The position numbers were made by a program, and so were the translations under genes. Below are positions 1 to 8,989 of a DNA stretch of 43,849 nt, one piece after another. The stretch lies in contig QNCD01000005.1 of the NCBI GenBank assembly GCA_003644385.1, positions 1 through 43,849 on the forward strand, written 5' to 3'. This DNA comes from Candidatus Omnitrophota bacterium. GTDB lineage: Bacteria; Omnitrophota; Gorgyraeia; Gygaellales; Profunditerraquicolaceae. Each line of letters opens with the position of its first letter. Positions within the stretch are counted from its first letter, which is position 1. The notes under the pieces are model-generated. The model was not told the DNA's origin. It worked only from the letters and a program-made list of their open reading frames with translations, and searched no databases.

Positions 1-440
1 CTTTAAAGGGTGTCTATTGCGGATTCTGTCAGGAATCGCCGCATTATCGATGGAATACGGTATTGACTAAACAGGAAATTATAAACAAGTTTAATCGATT
101 TGGTGAGAGGCTGGGCGACTTGAGAGACATTAGTATTTTAGAACGGGATAAATCATCAAGGATAAATAAATTAAAAATAACTACTTCCAATCAAAGTTTC
201 GAAATAACGGTAAAAGAATTTCGCGATATTATCGGGCCCGATATTATAAAGAGTTCGACCTTTGATTTAAGCCTTACAAACACAAGAGTATTTTTTGAAG
301 GTAAAGGTTGGGGCCACGGAGTGGGAATGTGTCAGTGGGGCGCTTATTTTATGGCAAAGCAGGGTTATACCTACCAGAGAATTCTTAGTTATTACTATCC
401 TGGTTCGCGGCTGGCGGCAATCGATAAAATTAAACCTTAA
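1..440 (+). CDS. SpoIID/LytB-domain protein, C-terminal part (5' end outside window)
   Basis: The ORF track starts at a TTG at 63, but the same frame is open to the window edge and reads ...GVYCGFCQESPHYRW..., which matches the SpoIID domain, so the gene is cut by the window rather than starting at 63. The C-terminus carries the family hallmark GKGWGHGVGMCQWGA followed by a YYPGS-type tail. SpoIID proteins are peptidoglycan glycosidases or amidase enhancers acting in the periplasm or cell wall; outside spore formers they are usually annotated as SpoIID/LytB-like. It ends 5 bp before queA, so it is probably the upstream member of the same transcript. Family call is secure; exact role is unknown. 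Confidence 0.85.
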   Translation, partial: LKGVYCGFCQESPHYRWNTVLTKQEIINKFNRFGERLGDLRDISILERDKSSRINKLKITTSNQSFEITVKEFRDIIGPDIIKSSTFDLSLTNTRVFFEGKGWGHGVGMCQWGAYFMAKQGYTYQRILSYYYPGSRLAAIDKIKP

Positions 441-445
441 TTAAT

Positions 446-1436
446 ATGAAATTATCTGACTTCGACTATTTCTTACCTAAAGAGTTAATCGCCCAATATC
501 CCCTAAGAGAACGGGAGATGGCCAGGCTTCTGGTGCTTAAGCGAAAGAGCGGTAAAATCGAGCACCGTTATTTTAAAGATGTAACAGAGTATTTTAAAAA
601 AGATGACCTTTTAGTATTAAATGATACGAAAGTATTACCGGCGCGTTTGATCGGTTCAAGGCAAACTGGAGGTAAGGTTGAGCTTCTACTGCTTGAGAAT
701 AAAGAAGGTTTAAAATTTAGCGCCCTGATTAAGCCCGGCCGCCTGAAGCTTAATGAAAAGATTATTTTTAACGGTACCGGTTTAAGTTGCAAGATAACTG
801 GAAAGAAAGAGGTAACTTTTCATGCCGAAAGCCTCCAGCAGATATACGCGCACGGCTTGATGCCGCTTCCTCCTTATATAAAAAGAAAACCCGAGGAATC
901 CGACTTTAGCGATTATCAGACGGTTTATGCCAGGAAACAAGGTTCGGTTGCTTCGCCGACAGCAGGTTTGCACTTTACCCGGGATTTATTGGAAAAAATC
1001 AGATCTTTGAATGTAAACTCTGCTTATATTACTTTACATGTCAGCTACGCTACTTTTAAACCGGTAAGATGCGAAGATGTTGCCAGCCACACCATGGAAA
1101 AGGAATATTACCAAATCAGCGATCAGGCGCTTCAATTAATAGAACAGACGCGCAAAAATCAAAAACGAATTATTGCCGTAGGCACAACCAGCTGCCGTAG
1201 CCTGGAAGCAAATTTTCTTTCGAATAAAAAAGAAGGATTTACAGATTTATTTATCTATCCAGGATATAAATTCAGTGCAGTGGATTGCTTGATTACTAAT
1301 TTTCATCTTCCGCGCACTACACTTTTTATGTTAGTTTCGGCTTTTGCCGGCACAGAGTTAGTTAAAAAGGCTTACCAGGAAGCAATTGACAGGAAATACA
1401 GGTTTTATAGTTACGGCGACGCCATGTTGATTCTTT

Positions 1437-1438
<2 letters not shown>
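446..1438 (+). CDS. queA: S-adenosylmethionine:tRNA ribosyltransferase-isomerase QueA
   Basis: QueA transfers and isomerises the ribosyl moiety of SAM onto preQ1 in tRNA to make epoxyqueuosine. The 330-residue product has the usual length and start (MKLSDFDYFLPKELIAQYP), the N-terminal 'RLLVLKR' and 'LNDTKVLPARL' segments, and the conserved ASPTAGLHF block near residues 169-177, followed by 'TLHVSYATFKPV' and the C-terminal 'TNFHLPRTTLFMLVSAFAG'. It sits 5 bp after the SpoIID gene and directly upstream of tgt, the other queuosine enzyme, so the pair forms a tRNA-queuosine unit. No anomalies seen. Confidence 0.97.
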
Positions 1439-3371
<1,933 letters not shown>

Positions 3372-3386
3372 AAGGGAGAAATAAAA

Positions 3387-3734
3387 ATGAACAAAATCAA
3401 ACTCGTAGAGCAGGAATATACCAAAAAAGAAATACCCAAGTTTAACGTAGGTGATACGGTCAGGATTATGGTTAAAATTATGGAGGGACCGGATAAGACC
3501 AGGCTGCATCCTTTTGAGGGAGTGGTTATTGCTAAGCGCGGCTCAGGAATAAGGGAGAATTTTACGGTAAGAAAAGTTTCTTACGGAGAGGGTATTGAGC
3601 GCGTTTTCCCTTTATATTCGCCCGGAATCGAACGCATCGAAGTAATTCGTAGCGGAAAAGTAAAAAGGGCAAAGCTTTATTATTTAAGAAAGAAAGTAGG
3701 AAAGCAAGCTACTAAAATTGAAAGCAAAGATTAA
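3387..3734 (+). CDS. rplS: 50S ribosomal protein L19
   Basis: L19 sits at the subunit interface of the large ribosomal subunit. The 115-residue protein has the typical core '[13 protein letters not shown]', '[21 protein letters not shown]' and the '[33 protein letters not shown]' C-terminal block. A clear Shine-Dalgarno (AAGGGAGAA) precedes the ATG. Its 3' end overlaps rnhB by 17 bp. The trmD-rplS-rnhB order is conserved in many bacteria. Confidence 0.98.
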   Translation: MNKIKLVEQEYTKKEIPKFNVGDTVRIMVKIMEGPDKTRLHPFEGVVIAKRGSGIRENFTVRKVSYGEGIERVFPLYSPGIERIEVIRSGKVKRAKLYYLRKKVGKQATKIESKD

Positions 3735-4353
3735 AAATAATAAACCGGATTTTTACTACGAAAAAAAGCTTAAAAGAGCAGGTTACGGATTAATCATCGG
3801 AATAGACGAGGCCGGCAGGGGCCCCTTAGCAGGGCCGGTAGTGGCGGCGGCAGTTGCGCTTAAGGCGGGTGAGCGTTTTAAAAATCGTATAGACGATTCT
3901 AAAAAATTAACTCAAGTTTACCGTGAACAGGCTTTTAAAGAAATATCCGAATATTCCTTATACGGTATCGGTATAGTAGAAGAAGGAATGATTGATTTTT
4001 TTAATATTTTGGCGGCTACGCGCATGGCAATGGAGCAGGCGCTCTTTACGCTGCTGGATAAAATAGGAAATCCTGCTAAACAAAATCCTCATATCATCGT
4101 AGACGGCAACGTAAAATTAAACATAGCGTTTCCTTATACTAATATTCCCGGAGGGGACGCAAAATCCAAAAGTATTGCTTGCGCTTCTATCTTGGCTAAA
4201 GTAGTGCGGGACAGGATTATGGTTTTATACGATAAATTGTATCCCGAATACGGCTTCCGTAGGCATAAGGGTTACCCTACAAGGATGCATAAATTCGCTT
4301 TAAGAAGGTTTGGCCCTTCCGGAATCCATAGAAAAACTTTTTGCCTTGTCTAA
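3718..4353 (+). CDS. rnhB: Ribonuclease HII
   Basis: RNase HII removes ribonucleotides and RNA primers from DNA-RNA hybrids. Catalytic motifs are visible: [15 protein letters not shown] near residues 28-42, DDSKKLT near 59, VDGN near 129 and the [17 protein letters not shown] segment near 151-167, followed by HKGYPT. The start is uncertain: the listed TTG at 3718 lies inside rplS and no ATG precedes the conserved region, so a TTG start with translational coupling is likely. Length (211) is normal. Confidence 0.95.
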   Translation: MKAKIKNNKPDFYYEKKLKRAGYGLIIGIDEAGRGPLAGPVVAAAVALKAGERFKNRIDDSKKLTQVYREQAFKEISEYSLYGIGIVEEGMIDFFNILAATRMAMEQALFTLLDKIGNPAKQNPHIIVDGNVKLNIAFPYTNIPGGDAKSKSIACASILAKVVRDRIMVLYDKLYPEYGFRRHKGYPTRMHKFALRRFGPSGIHRKTFCLV

Positions 4354-4726
4354 AGAGAGTTTAAATTTAGGAAAAGCAGCAGAGGAAAGGGCAGTCGGAG
4401 TTCTAAAGGAATCCGGTTACAAAATATTATTCAGAAATTACCGCAACAAATTAGGCGAAATAGACGTTATTGCTCTTGATAGAGACACAATCTGCTTCGT
4501 AGAAGTAAAATCCAAAAAATCAATCAGATTCGGTTTACCGCAGGAAGCTTTGGCCAGGGTTAAGCAGAGAAAAATTTTGCGCGTAGCCCTGTCTTTCCTC
4601 AAAGAGAATAATCTATTGGAGAAAAAAGCAAGGTTTGATGTTGTTGCGCTAGAATTTTACCAGGATAAAGAAAAACCGAAGTTAATCAAAGGCGCATTCC
4701 AGGTGGAGGAAAGTTATGCTTTCTGA
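4310..4726 (+). CDS. YraN-family (UPF0102) endonuclease-like protein
   Basis: Members of this family have an RNase/Holliday-resolvase-like fold; their function is not well established. The conserved core is GKAAEERAVGVLKESGYKIL, NYR, GEIDVIALD (about 48-56) and FVEVKSK (about 63-69), which reproduces the D...ExK metal site. The listed TTG start overlaps rnhB by 44 bp; an in-frame TTG at 4346, overlapping the rnhB stop, would give a more typical N-terminus ([15 protein letters not shown]). The rnhB-yraN pairing is common. It overlaps fhs by 11 bp, linking the housekeeping block to the folate genes. Confidence 0.88.
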   Translation: MALPESIEKLFALSKESLNLGKAAEERAVGVLKESGYKILFRNYRNKLGEIDVIALDRDTICFVEVKSKKSIRFGLPQEALARVKQRKILRVALSFLKENNLLEKKARFDVVALEFYQDKEKPKLIKGAFQVEESYAF

Positions 4727-6410
4727 TATCGAAATAGCGCAGTCGGCAAAAAAAGAACCCATCCTAGAGATAGCCCGCAAGTTAAATATTGATCGTAAAT
4801 TCCTTATCCCTTATGGTAATTATATCGCCAAGGTTGAGTTAGATATTTTGAAAGAAATAGAAAATAAGCCTAAAGGGAAATACGTTTTAGTTACTGCAAT
4901 CACTCCTACGCCTTTGGGCGAAGGAAAGACCGTGACTACCATCGGTCTTTCTATGGCTTTAAATAAATTAGGCAAGCTTACTACTACCTGTATCAGGCAG
5001 CCTTCGCTCGGTCCGGTTTTCGGCATAAAAGGAGGCGCTGCCGGCGGAGGTTATGCCCAAATTTTGCCGATGGAGGATTTTAATCTCCATTTTACCGGAG
5101 ATGTGCATGCCGTGGGTTTAGCACATAATTTAGCCGCGGCATATCTAGATAACTCATTTCTAAAAGGAAATAAGCTTAAAATCGACCCGGAAAGAATATA
5201 CTGGCGACGGGTAGTGGATGTAAGCGACAGATTTTTAAGAAACATAAAGATCGGCCTGGGTGGTAAACTGAACGGAATCCCCCGGGATACGGGTTTTGAT
5301 ATTACGGTTGCCTCTGAAGTTATGGCTATTCTGGCATTAAGCCGCGGATTAAAGGATTTAAGGAGTCGCCTCGATAAAATTATTTTAGCTGATTCTACGG
5401 AAGGTAATTCAATAACTCCGAAAGACATAAAGGTCTCCGGTAGCATGGCTGCTCTTTTAAAAGATGCTATAAAACCCAACCTGATTCAAACCTTGGATAA
5501 TACTCCTTGTTTTGTGCACGCCGGGCCTTTTGCTAATATTGCCCATGGAAACAGCACAATTTTAGCGGATATGATCGCATTGCCGATATCGGAATTTGTG
5601 GTTACCGAAGCCGGATTTGGAGCTGATTGCGGCGCGGAAAAATTCTTTAATATAAAATGCCGCGCAAGCGGGCTTGTGCCGGATGTAGCGGTAATTGTCT
5701 GCTCTATCAGGGCGCTAAAGGCGCACAGCGGAAAATTTAATATTGTCGCCGGAAAGCCTCTGGATGAGGGTCTGATAAAAGAAAACATTCCCGCTTTAGA
5801 GGAAGGGATTTGTAATTTAGAAAAGCACATAGAAAATGTTAAATCATTTGGTGTTCCGGCGGTAGTGGCAATTAACAGATTCAGAGCCGACACGGACAAA
5901 GAAGTAGAATTCGTAAAAAAGAAAGCGTTGGAATTCGGCGCTGACGGATGCGAAACAAGCGAGGTCTGGCTTAAGGGCGCAGAGGGCGGAGTAGATTTAG
6001 GCAGGGCAGTGATTAAAGCGGCCGAGTTACCTAAGAAATTCAATTTCCTCTATCCGTTGAACCTGCCGATAAAAGAAAAAATTAGAAGCATCGCCACAAA
6101 GATTTACGGCGCCAAAGATGTTGAATATTCGGAGTTAGCAGAGGGTAAGATTAAATTATTCACCGAGCGCAAATGGGATAACCTGCCTATATGCATGGCC
6201 AAGACGCATCTTTCTTTATCGCATGACCCCACGTTAAAAGGCAGGCCGCGCGATTTTGTTTTACCGATAAGGGATATTCGGCCTTCAATCGGTGCTGGAT
6301 TTTTATATCCGCTTTGCGGAACTATGCAGACTATGCCGGGGCTGCCAAGTCATCCTGCAGGCGAGAAGATAGATATTGACGAAGCAGGAAATATTACAGG
6401 TCTTTTTTAA
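4716..6410 (+). CDS. fhs: Formate--tetrahydrofolate ligase
   Basis: Fhs (formyl-THF synthetase) activates formate with ATP to 10-formyl-THF, the first folate step of the Wood-Ljungdahl methyl branch. The 564-residue length fits the family (about 556). The P-loop TPLGEGKTVTTIGL lies near residues 65-78, followed by RQPSLGPVFGIKGGAAGGGYAQ, and the C-terminus has MPGLPSHPAGEKIDID. A strong GGAGG-type ribosome site lies just before the ATG, inside yraN. It is the first of four consecutive C1-folate genes leading to acetyl-CoA synthase, which points to a carbon-fixing or acetogenic role as well as one-carbon supply. Confidence 0.98.
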   Translation: MLSDIEIAQSAKKEPILEIARKLNIDRKFLIPYGNYIAKVELDILKEIENKPKGKYVLVTAITPTPLGEGKTVTTIGLSMALNKLGKLTTTCIRQPSLGPVFGIKGGAAGGGYAQILPMEDFNLHFTGDVHAVGLAHNLAAAYLDNSFLKGNKLKIDPERIYWRRVVDVSDRFLRNIKIGLGGKLNGIPRDTGFDITVASEVMAILALSRGLKDLRSRLDKIILADSTEGNSITPKDIKVSGSMAALLKDAIKPNLIQTLDNTPCFVHAGPFANIAHGNSTILADMIALPISEFVVTEAGFGADCGAEKFFNIKCRASGLVPDVAVIVCSIRALKAHSGKFNIVAGKPLDEGLIKENIPALEEGICNLEKHIENVKSFGVPAVVAINRFRADTDKEVEFVKKKALEFGADGCETSEVWLKGAEGGVDLGRAVIKAAELPKKFNFLYPLNLPIKEKIRSIATKIYGAKDVEYSELAEGKIKLFTERKWDNLPICMAKTHLSLSHDPTLKGRPRDFVLPIRDIRPSIGAGFLYPLCGTMQTMPGLPSHPAGEKIDIDEAGNITGLF

Positions 6411-6463
6411 GTGAGCTTTCAGTCTTTAGCTTTCAGCTGAAGGCTGATAGCTGATAGTTAGAT
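6411..6463. repeat. Palindromic spacer repeat before fchA
   Basis: The gap between fhs and fchA is an AGCTTTCAG / CTGATAGCT-type imperfect palindrome (AGCTTTCAGCTGAAGGCTGATAGCT core). It looks like one of the short dispersed repeats of this genome. No ribosome binding site is evident before the fchA ATG. Confidence 0.55.
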
Positions 6464-7033
6464 ATGTACGCGGAAGATTCTATCAAGCAATACTTGGATG
6501 ATCTATCAGCACGCCTGCCTGCTCCGGGCGGAGGTTCGGCAGCGGCTTTAGCTGCTTCATTGGGCGCATCTTTAATCAGTATGGTGGCTAATTTTACATT
6601 AGGAAAGCCTAAATACGCTAAATACGAAAGCGAAATCGAGGCAGTTTTAGGAAAGTCTGAAGAATTAAGACAGGAATTTTTAAAATTGGTAGATTTAGAT
6701 GTTACTGCATATAAGAGTAAGGATTTAAAAGAAGCACTGAATGTGCCTTTAATGGTCTGCCGCCTGTGTCTGGAGGCAATCAGGTTATGTCCGCCTTTAA
6801 TTAAGAAAGGCAATGTCAATTTAATCAGCGATGTGGCAGTAGCTGCGGTTCTGCTGGAGTCAGGATTTGCCTCTGCTAAGTTTAATGTGGAAATAAATTT
6901 AAAATATATGAAAGGCAAAGAAGATAATAAATTAATCCGTAACCTGGAAAAAGAAATAAAGTGCAGCGAGAAAATAATCAAAAAAACGCGCCTAGAAACG
7001 GAGGAGAAAGTTGGCAAAACTATTAGAGGGTAA
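6464..7033 (+). CDS. fchA: Methenyltetrahydrofolate cyclohydrolase (FchA-type, cyclodeaminase family)
   Basis: The 189-residue protein belongs to the formiminotransferase-cyclodeaminase family, whose stand-alone members hydrolyse 5,10-methenyl-THF to 10-formyl-THF (reversibly). The diagnostic LPAPGGGSAAALAASLGASL lies at about residues 18-37, and the rest is the expected all-helical region with 'VAVAAVLLESGFASAKFNVEINL'. It lies between fhs and folD and overlaps folD by 23 bp. FolD usually carries cyclohydrolase activity as well, so the step may be doubly encoded here. Confidence 0.9.
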   Translation: MYAEDSIKQYLDDLSARLPAPGGGSAAALAASLGASLISMVANFTLGKPKYAKYESEIEAVLGKSEELRQEFLKLVDLDVTAYKSKDLKEALNVPLMVCRLCLEAIRLCPPLIKKGNVNLISDVAVAAVLLESGFASAKFNVEINLKYMKGKEDNKLIRNLEKEIKCSEKIIKKTRLETEEKVGKTIRG

Positions 7034-7856
7034 ACCGATTGCCCAAAAAATAAAAGAAGGGATAAAACAGGAGATTTCTGCGTTAGGGAAAAAACCGGTA
7101 TTAGCCAGCATCCAGGTGGGGGGGGATGCCGGGGCAGAGGCGTATGCAAAATCCCAGAAAAAAACCGCGGATGCCCTGGGAATAGAATATCAATTTCATA
7201 AATTAGCCCAGGATACCATTGAAGACAAGCTCGTAGGATTTATAAATCAGTTAAACGTAGATGAATCCATAAACGGCATTATTATTCAGATGCCGCTTCC
7301 TGCACACATAGATTATAAAAAAATCAGCCAGTTTATTTCGCCAGAGAAGGACGTGGAGGGGATACACCCGGCTAATATCGGTAAGATAGTTTTCGGCAAA
7401 GCAGATTTATTACCCTGTACTCCTGCAGCAGTGATGGAATTACTGAATGAAACCGGTATGGACCTATACGGCAAAGAAGTGGTAATGGTCGGACACAGCG
7501 AGATTGTGGGTAAACCCATAGCTCTTTTGCTATTGGATAAATTCGCTACGGTTAGTGTTTGTCATATCGGAACTTCCAAAGCCGGTAAATTAGAGGAGCA
7601 TGTTAAAAAAGCAGAATTTTTAATTGTCGCTGTGGGCAAAGCCGGTTTAATTAAGGGCGAATGGGTAAGAGAGGGCGCGGTAGTGATTGATGTAGGGATA
7701 AACCGTGTAGAAGGTAAGATTGTCGGCGATGTAGAATTTGAAGAGGCAGAAAAACGCGCTTCAATCATTACTCCGGTTCCCGGCGGAGTCGGCCCTTTAA
7801 CCGTAACCATGCTGATGCGCAATTTACTTAAGGCCGCTAAGTTACAACAGAAATAA
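7011..7856 (+). CDS. folD: Bifunctional methylene-THF dehydrogenase / methenyl-THF cyclohydrolase FolD
   Basis: FolD reduces methenyl-THF to methylene-THF with NAD(P)H. The 281-residue protein has the Tyr-Lys catalytic segment AYAKSQKK (about 44-51), the 'QMPLPAHID' substrate loop, 'KDVEGIHPANIGK', the Rossmann motif MVGHSEIVGKPIALLL (about 160-175), DVGINRV and the closing PVPGGVGPLTVTMLMRN. The start is TTG at 7011, well placed after GGAGGAG, inside the end of fchA. Third gene of the methyl-branch cluster. Confidence 0.97.
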   Translation: MAKLLEGKPIAQKIKEGIKQEISALGKKPVLASIQVGGDAGAEAYAKSQKKTADALGIEYQFHKLAQDTIEDKLVGFINQLNVDESINGIIIQMPLPAHIDYKKISQFISPEKDVEGIHPANIGKIVFGKADLLPCTPAAVMELLNETGMDLYGKEVVMVGHSEIVGKPIALLLLDKFATVSVCHIGTSKAGKLEEHVKKAEFLIVAVGKAGLIKGEWVREGAVVIDVGINRVEGKIVGDVEFEEAEKRASIITPVPGGVGPLTVTMLMRNLLKAAKLQQK

Positions 7857-7910
7857 GTATTAATTTTTGTTCTTTTTAGGTTCATTAAATATGAGTTTTA
7901 ATTAATTTTT

Positions 7911-8079
7911 AGCGGGTGGCTTGGATTGATTTCAAGCAGGGCGTCCGAGGAGCCCGAGTGGGCACGGATCACCCGCTACTACATGTTAGTGAGAGCGAGG
8001 GGCCGTAGGCGAGCGCAGTTTTGCCTCGCAGGGGCAAAACAAGCGTCCCCGCGAGAAACAAGCCAAGACAGGATCCGCT
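7911..8079 (+). repeat. About 168-bp terminal-inverted-repeat element, copy A
   Basis: This fills most of the 239-bp gap between folD and metF. It begins AGCGGGTGGCTTGG and ends AAGCCAAGACAGGATCCGCT, imperfect inverted ends. An inverted homologue (copy B, 38554-38721) aligns over its full length with nearly the same size. An internal hairpin GTTTTGCC...GGCAAAAC is replaced in copy B by GTTGCGGC...GCCGCAAC, three compensated pairs. No ORF is inside. It may be a MITE-like element or a structured RNA. Confidence 0.85.
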
Positions 8080-8095
8080 CACCATGGAGTAAGAA

Positions 8096-8965
8096 ATGAG
8101 TTTTAAGGAAAAAGTACAGTCCGGTAAGTTTGTGGTGACTTCGGAGATCGGGCCGCCAAAAGGTATAGAGACCAAGGTTCTTTTAGAAGATGCCGAGCTT
8201 ATTCGTAATAAAGTAGATGCAATTAATGTTACGGACTTACAGAGTTCGGTGATGCGTTTAGGGTCCCTGGCAGTCTGCAGTTTATTAAAGGAGCGGGGAT
8301 TTGAGCCGATATTCCAGGTTACCTGCCGCGACCGTAACCGCCTGGCACTGCAGTCGGATATTCTTTCTGCGGCAAGCCTGGGTATTGAAAATTTATTGCT
8401 TTTAACCGGTGACCATACTACCTTAGGAGATCATCCGGATGCAAAGCCGGTATTTGATCTGGACTCGGTTCAATTATTGGACGTGGTAAGAACGCTTCAG
8501 CAGGGCACAGATATGAAGGGCAATAAATTGGAAGGCCAGGCCCCGAAGTTCTTTATGGGCGCAGTGGTTAATCCCGGAGCAGATCCTCTGGAGCCTCAGA
8601 TTATGAAGATGGAGAAAAAAATCGCCGCCGGAGCCCAATTCTTCCAAACCCAGGCGATTTATGATATTAAAATATTCGAGAATTTTTTAGATAAAGTCAA
8701 GCGTTTGAACGTCCCGATACTAGGAGGAATCGTCTTATTAAAATCAGCAGGAATGGCTAAATATATGAATAAGAATGTCGCCGGAGTGACGGTGCCGGAT
8801 AATTTAATCAAAGAGATGGAAAGTACAAAGGATAAAGTAGCAACATCTATCGAGATTGCCGCCAGATTAATTAAGGAATTAAAACCCATGTGCCAGGGCA
8901 TCCATATCATGCCTATCGGCTGGGATAAAATAGTGCCCAAGGTACTTGATGCCTCGGGATTATAA
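8096..8965 (+). CDS. metF: 5,10-methylenetetrahydrofolate reductase (MetF family)
   Basis: MetF reduces methylene-THF to methyl-THF, the last folate step before methyl transfer to the corrinoid protein. The 289-residue protein begins MSFKEKVQSGKFVVTSEIGPPKG, with the active-site Glu in TSEIGPPKG (about 15-23), then 'INVTDLQSSVMRLGS', 'QVTCRDRNRLALQSDILSA', 'LLLTGDH' and 'QTQAIYD'. It resembles the short acetogen or archaeal-bacterial type. No metV-like zinc protein gene, the usual partner in acetogens, is adjacent. It lies 24 bp upstream of the acetyl-CoA synthase fusion and is separated from folD by repeat copy A. Confidence 0.95.
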   Translation: MSFKEKVQSGKFVVTSEIGPPKGIETKVLLEDAELIRNKVDAINVTDLQSSVMRLGSLAVCSLLKERGFEPIFQVTCRDRNRLALQSDILSAASLGIENLLLLTGDHTTLGDHPDAKPVFDLDSVQLLDVVRTLQQGTDMKGNKLEGQAPKFFMGAVVNPGADPLEPQIMKMEKKIAAGAQFFQTQAIYDIKIFENFLDKVKRLNVPILGGIVLLKSAGMAKYMNKNVAGVTVPDNLIKEMESTKDKVATSIEIAARLIKELKPMCQGIHIMPIGWDKIVPKVLDASGL

Positions 8966-8989
8966 ATTAAGAGTTTATTTTCAATAGGG

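Noticed and set aside
5486-6043. 185-aa minus-strand ORF over fhs
   Set aside because: Shadow of fhs; no conserved features.
6433-7149. 238-aa minus-strand ORF over fchA
   Set aside because: Antisense to fchA and the start of folD, both firmly supported; Ser/Leu/Pro-rich sequence with no domain pattern.
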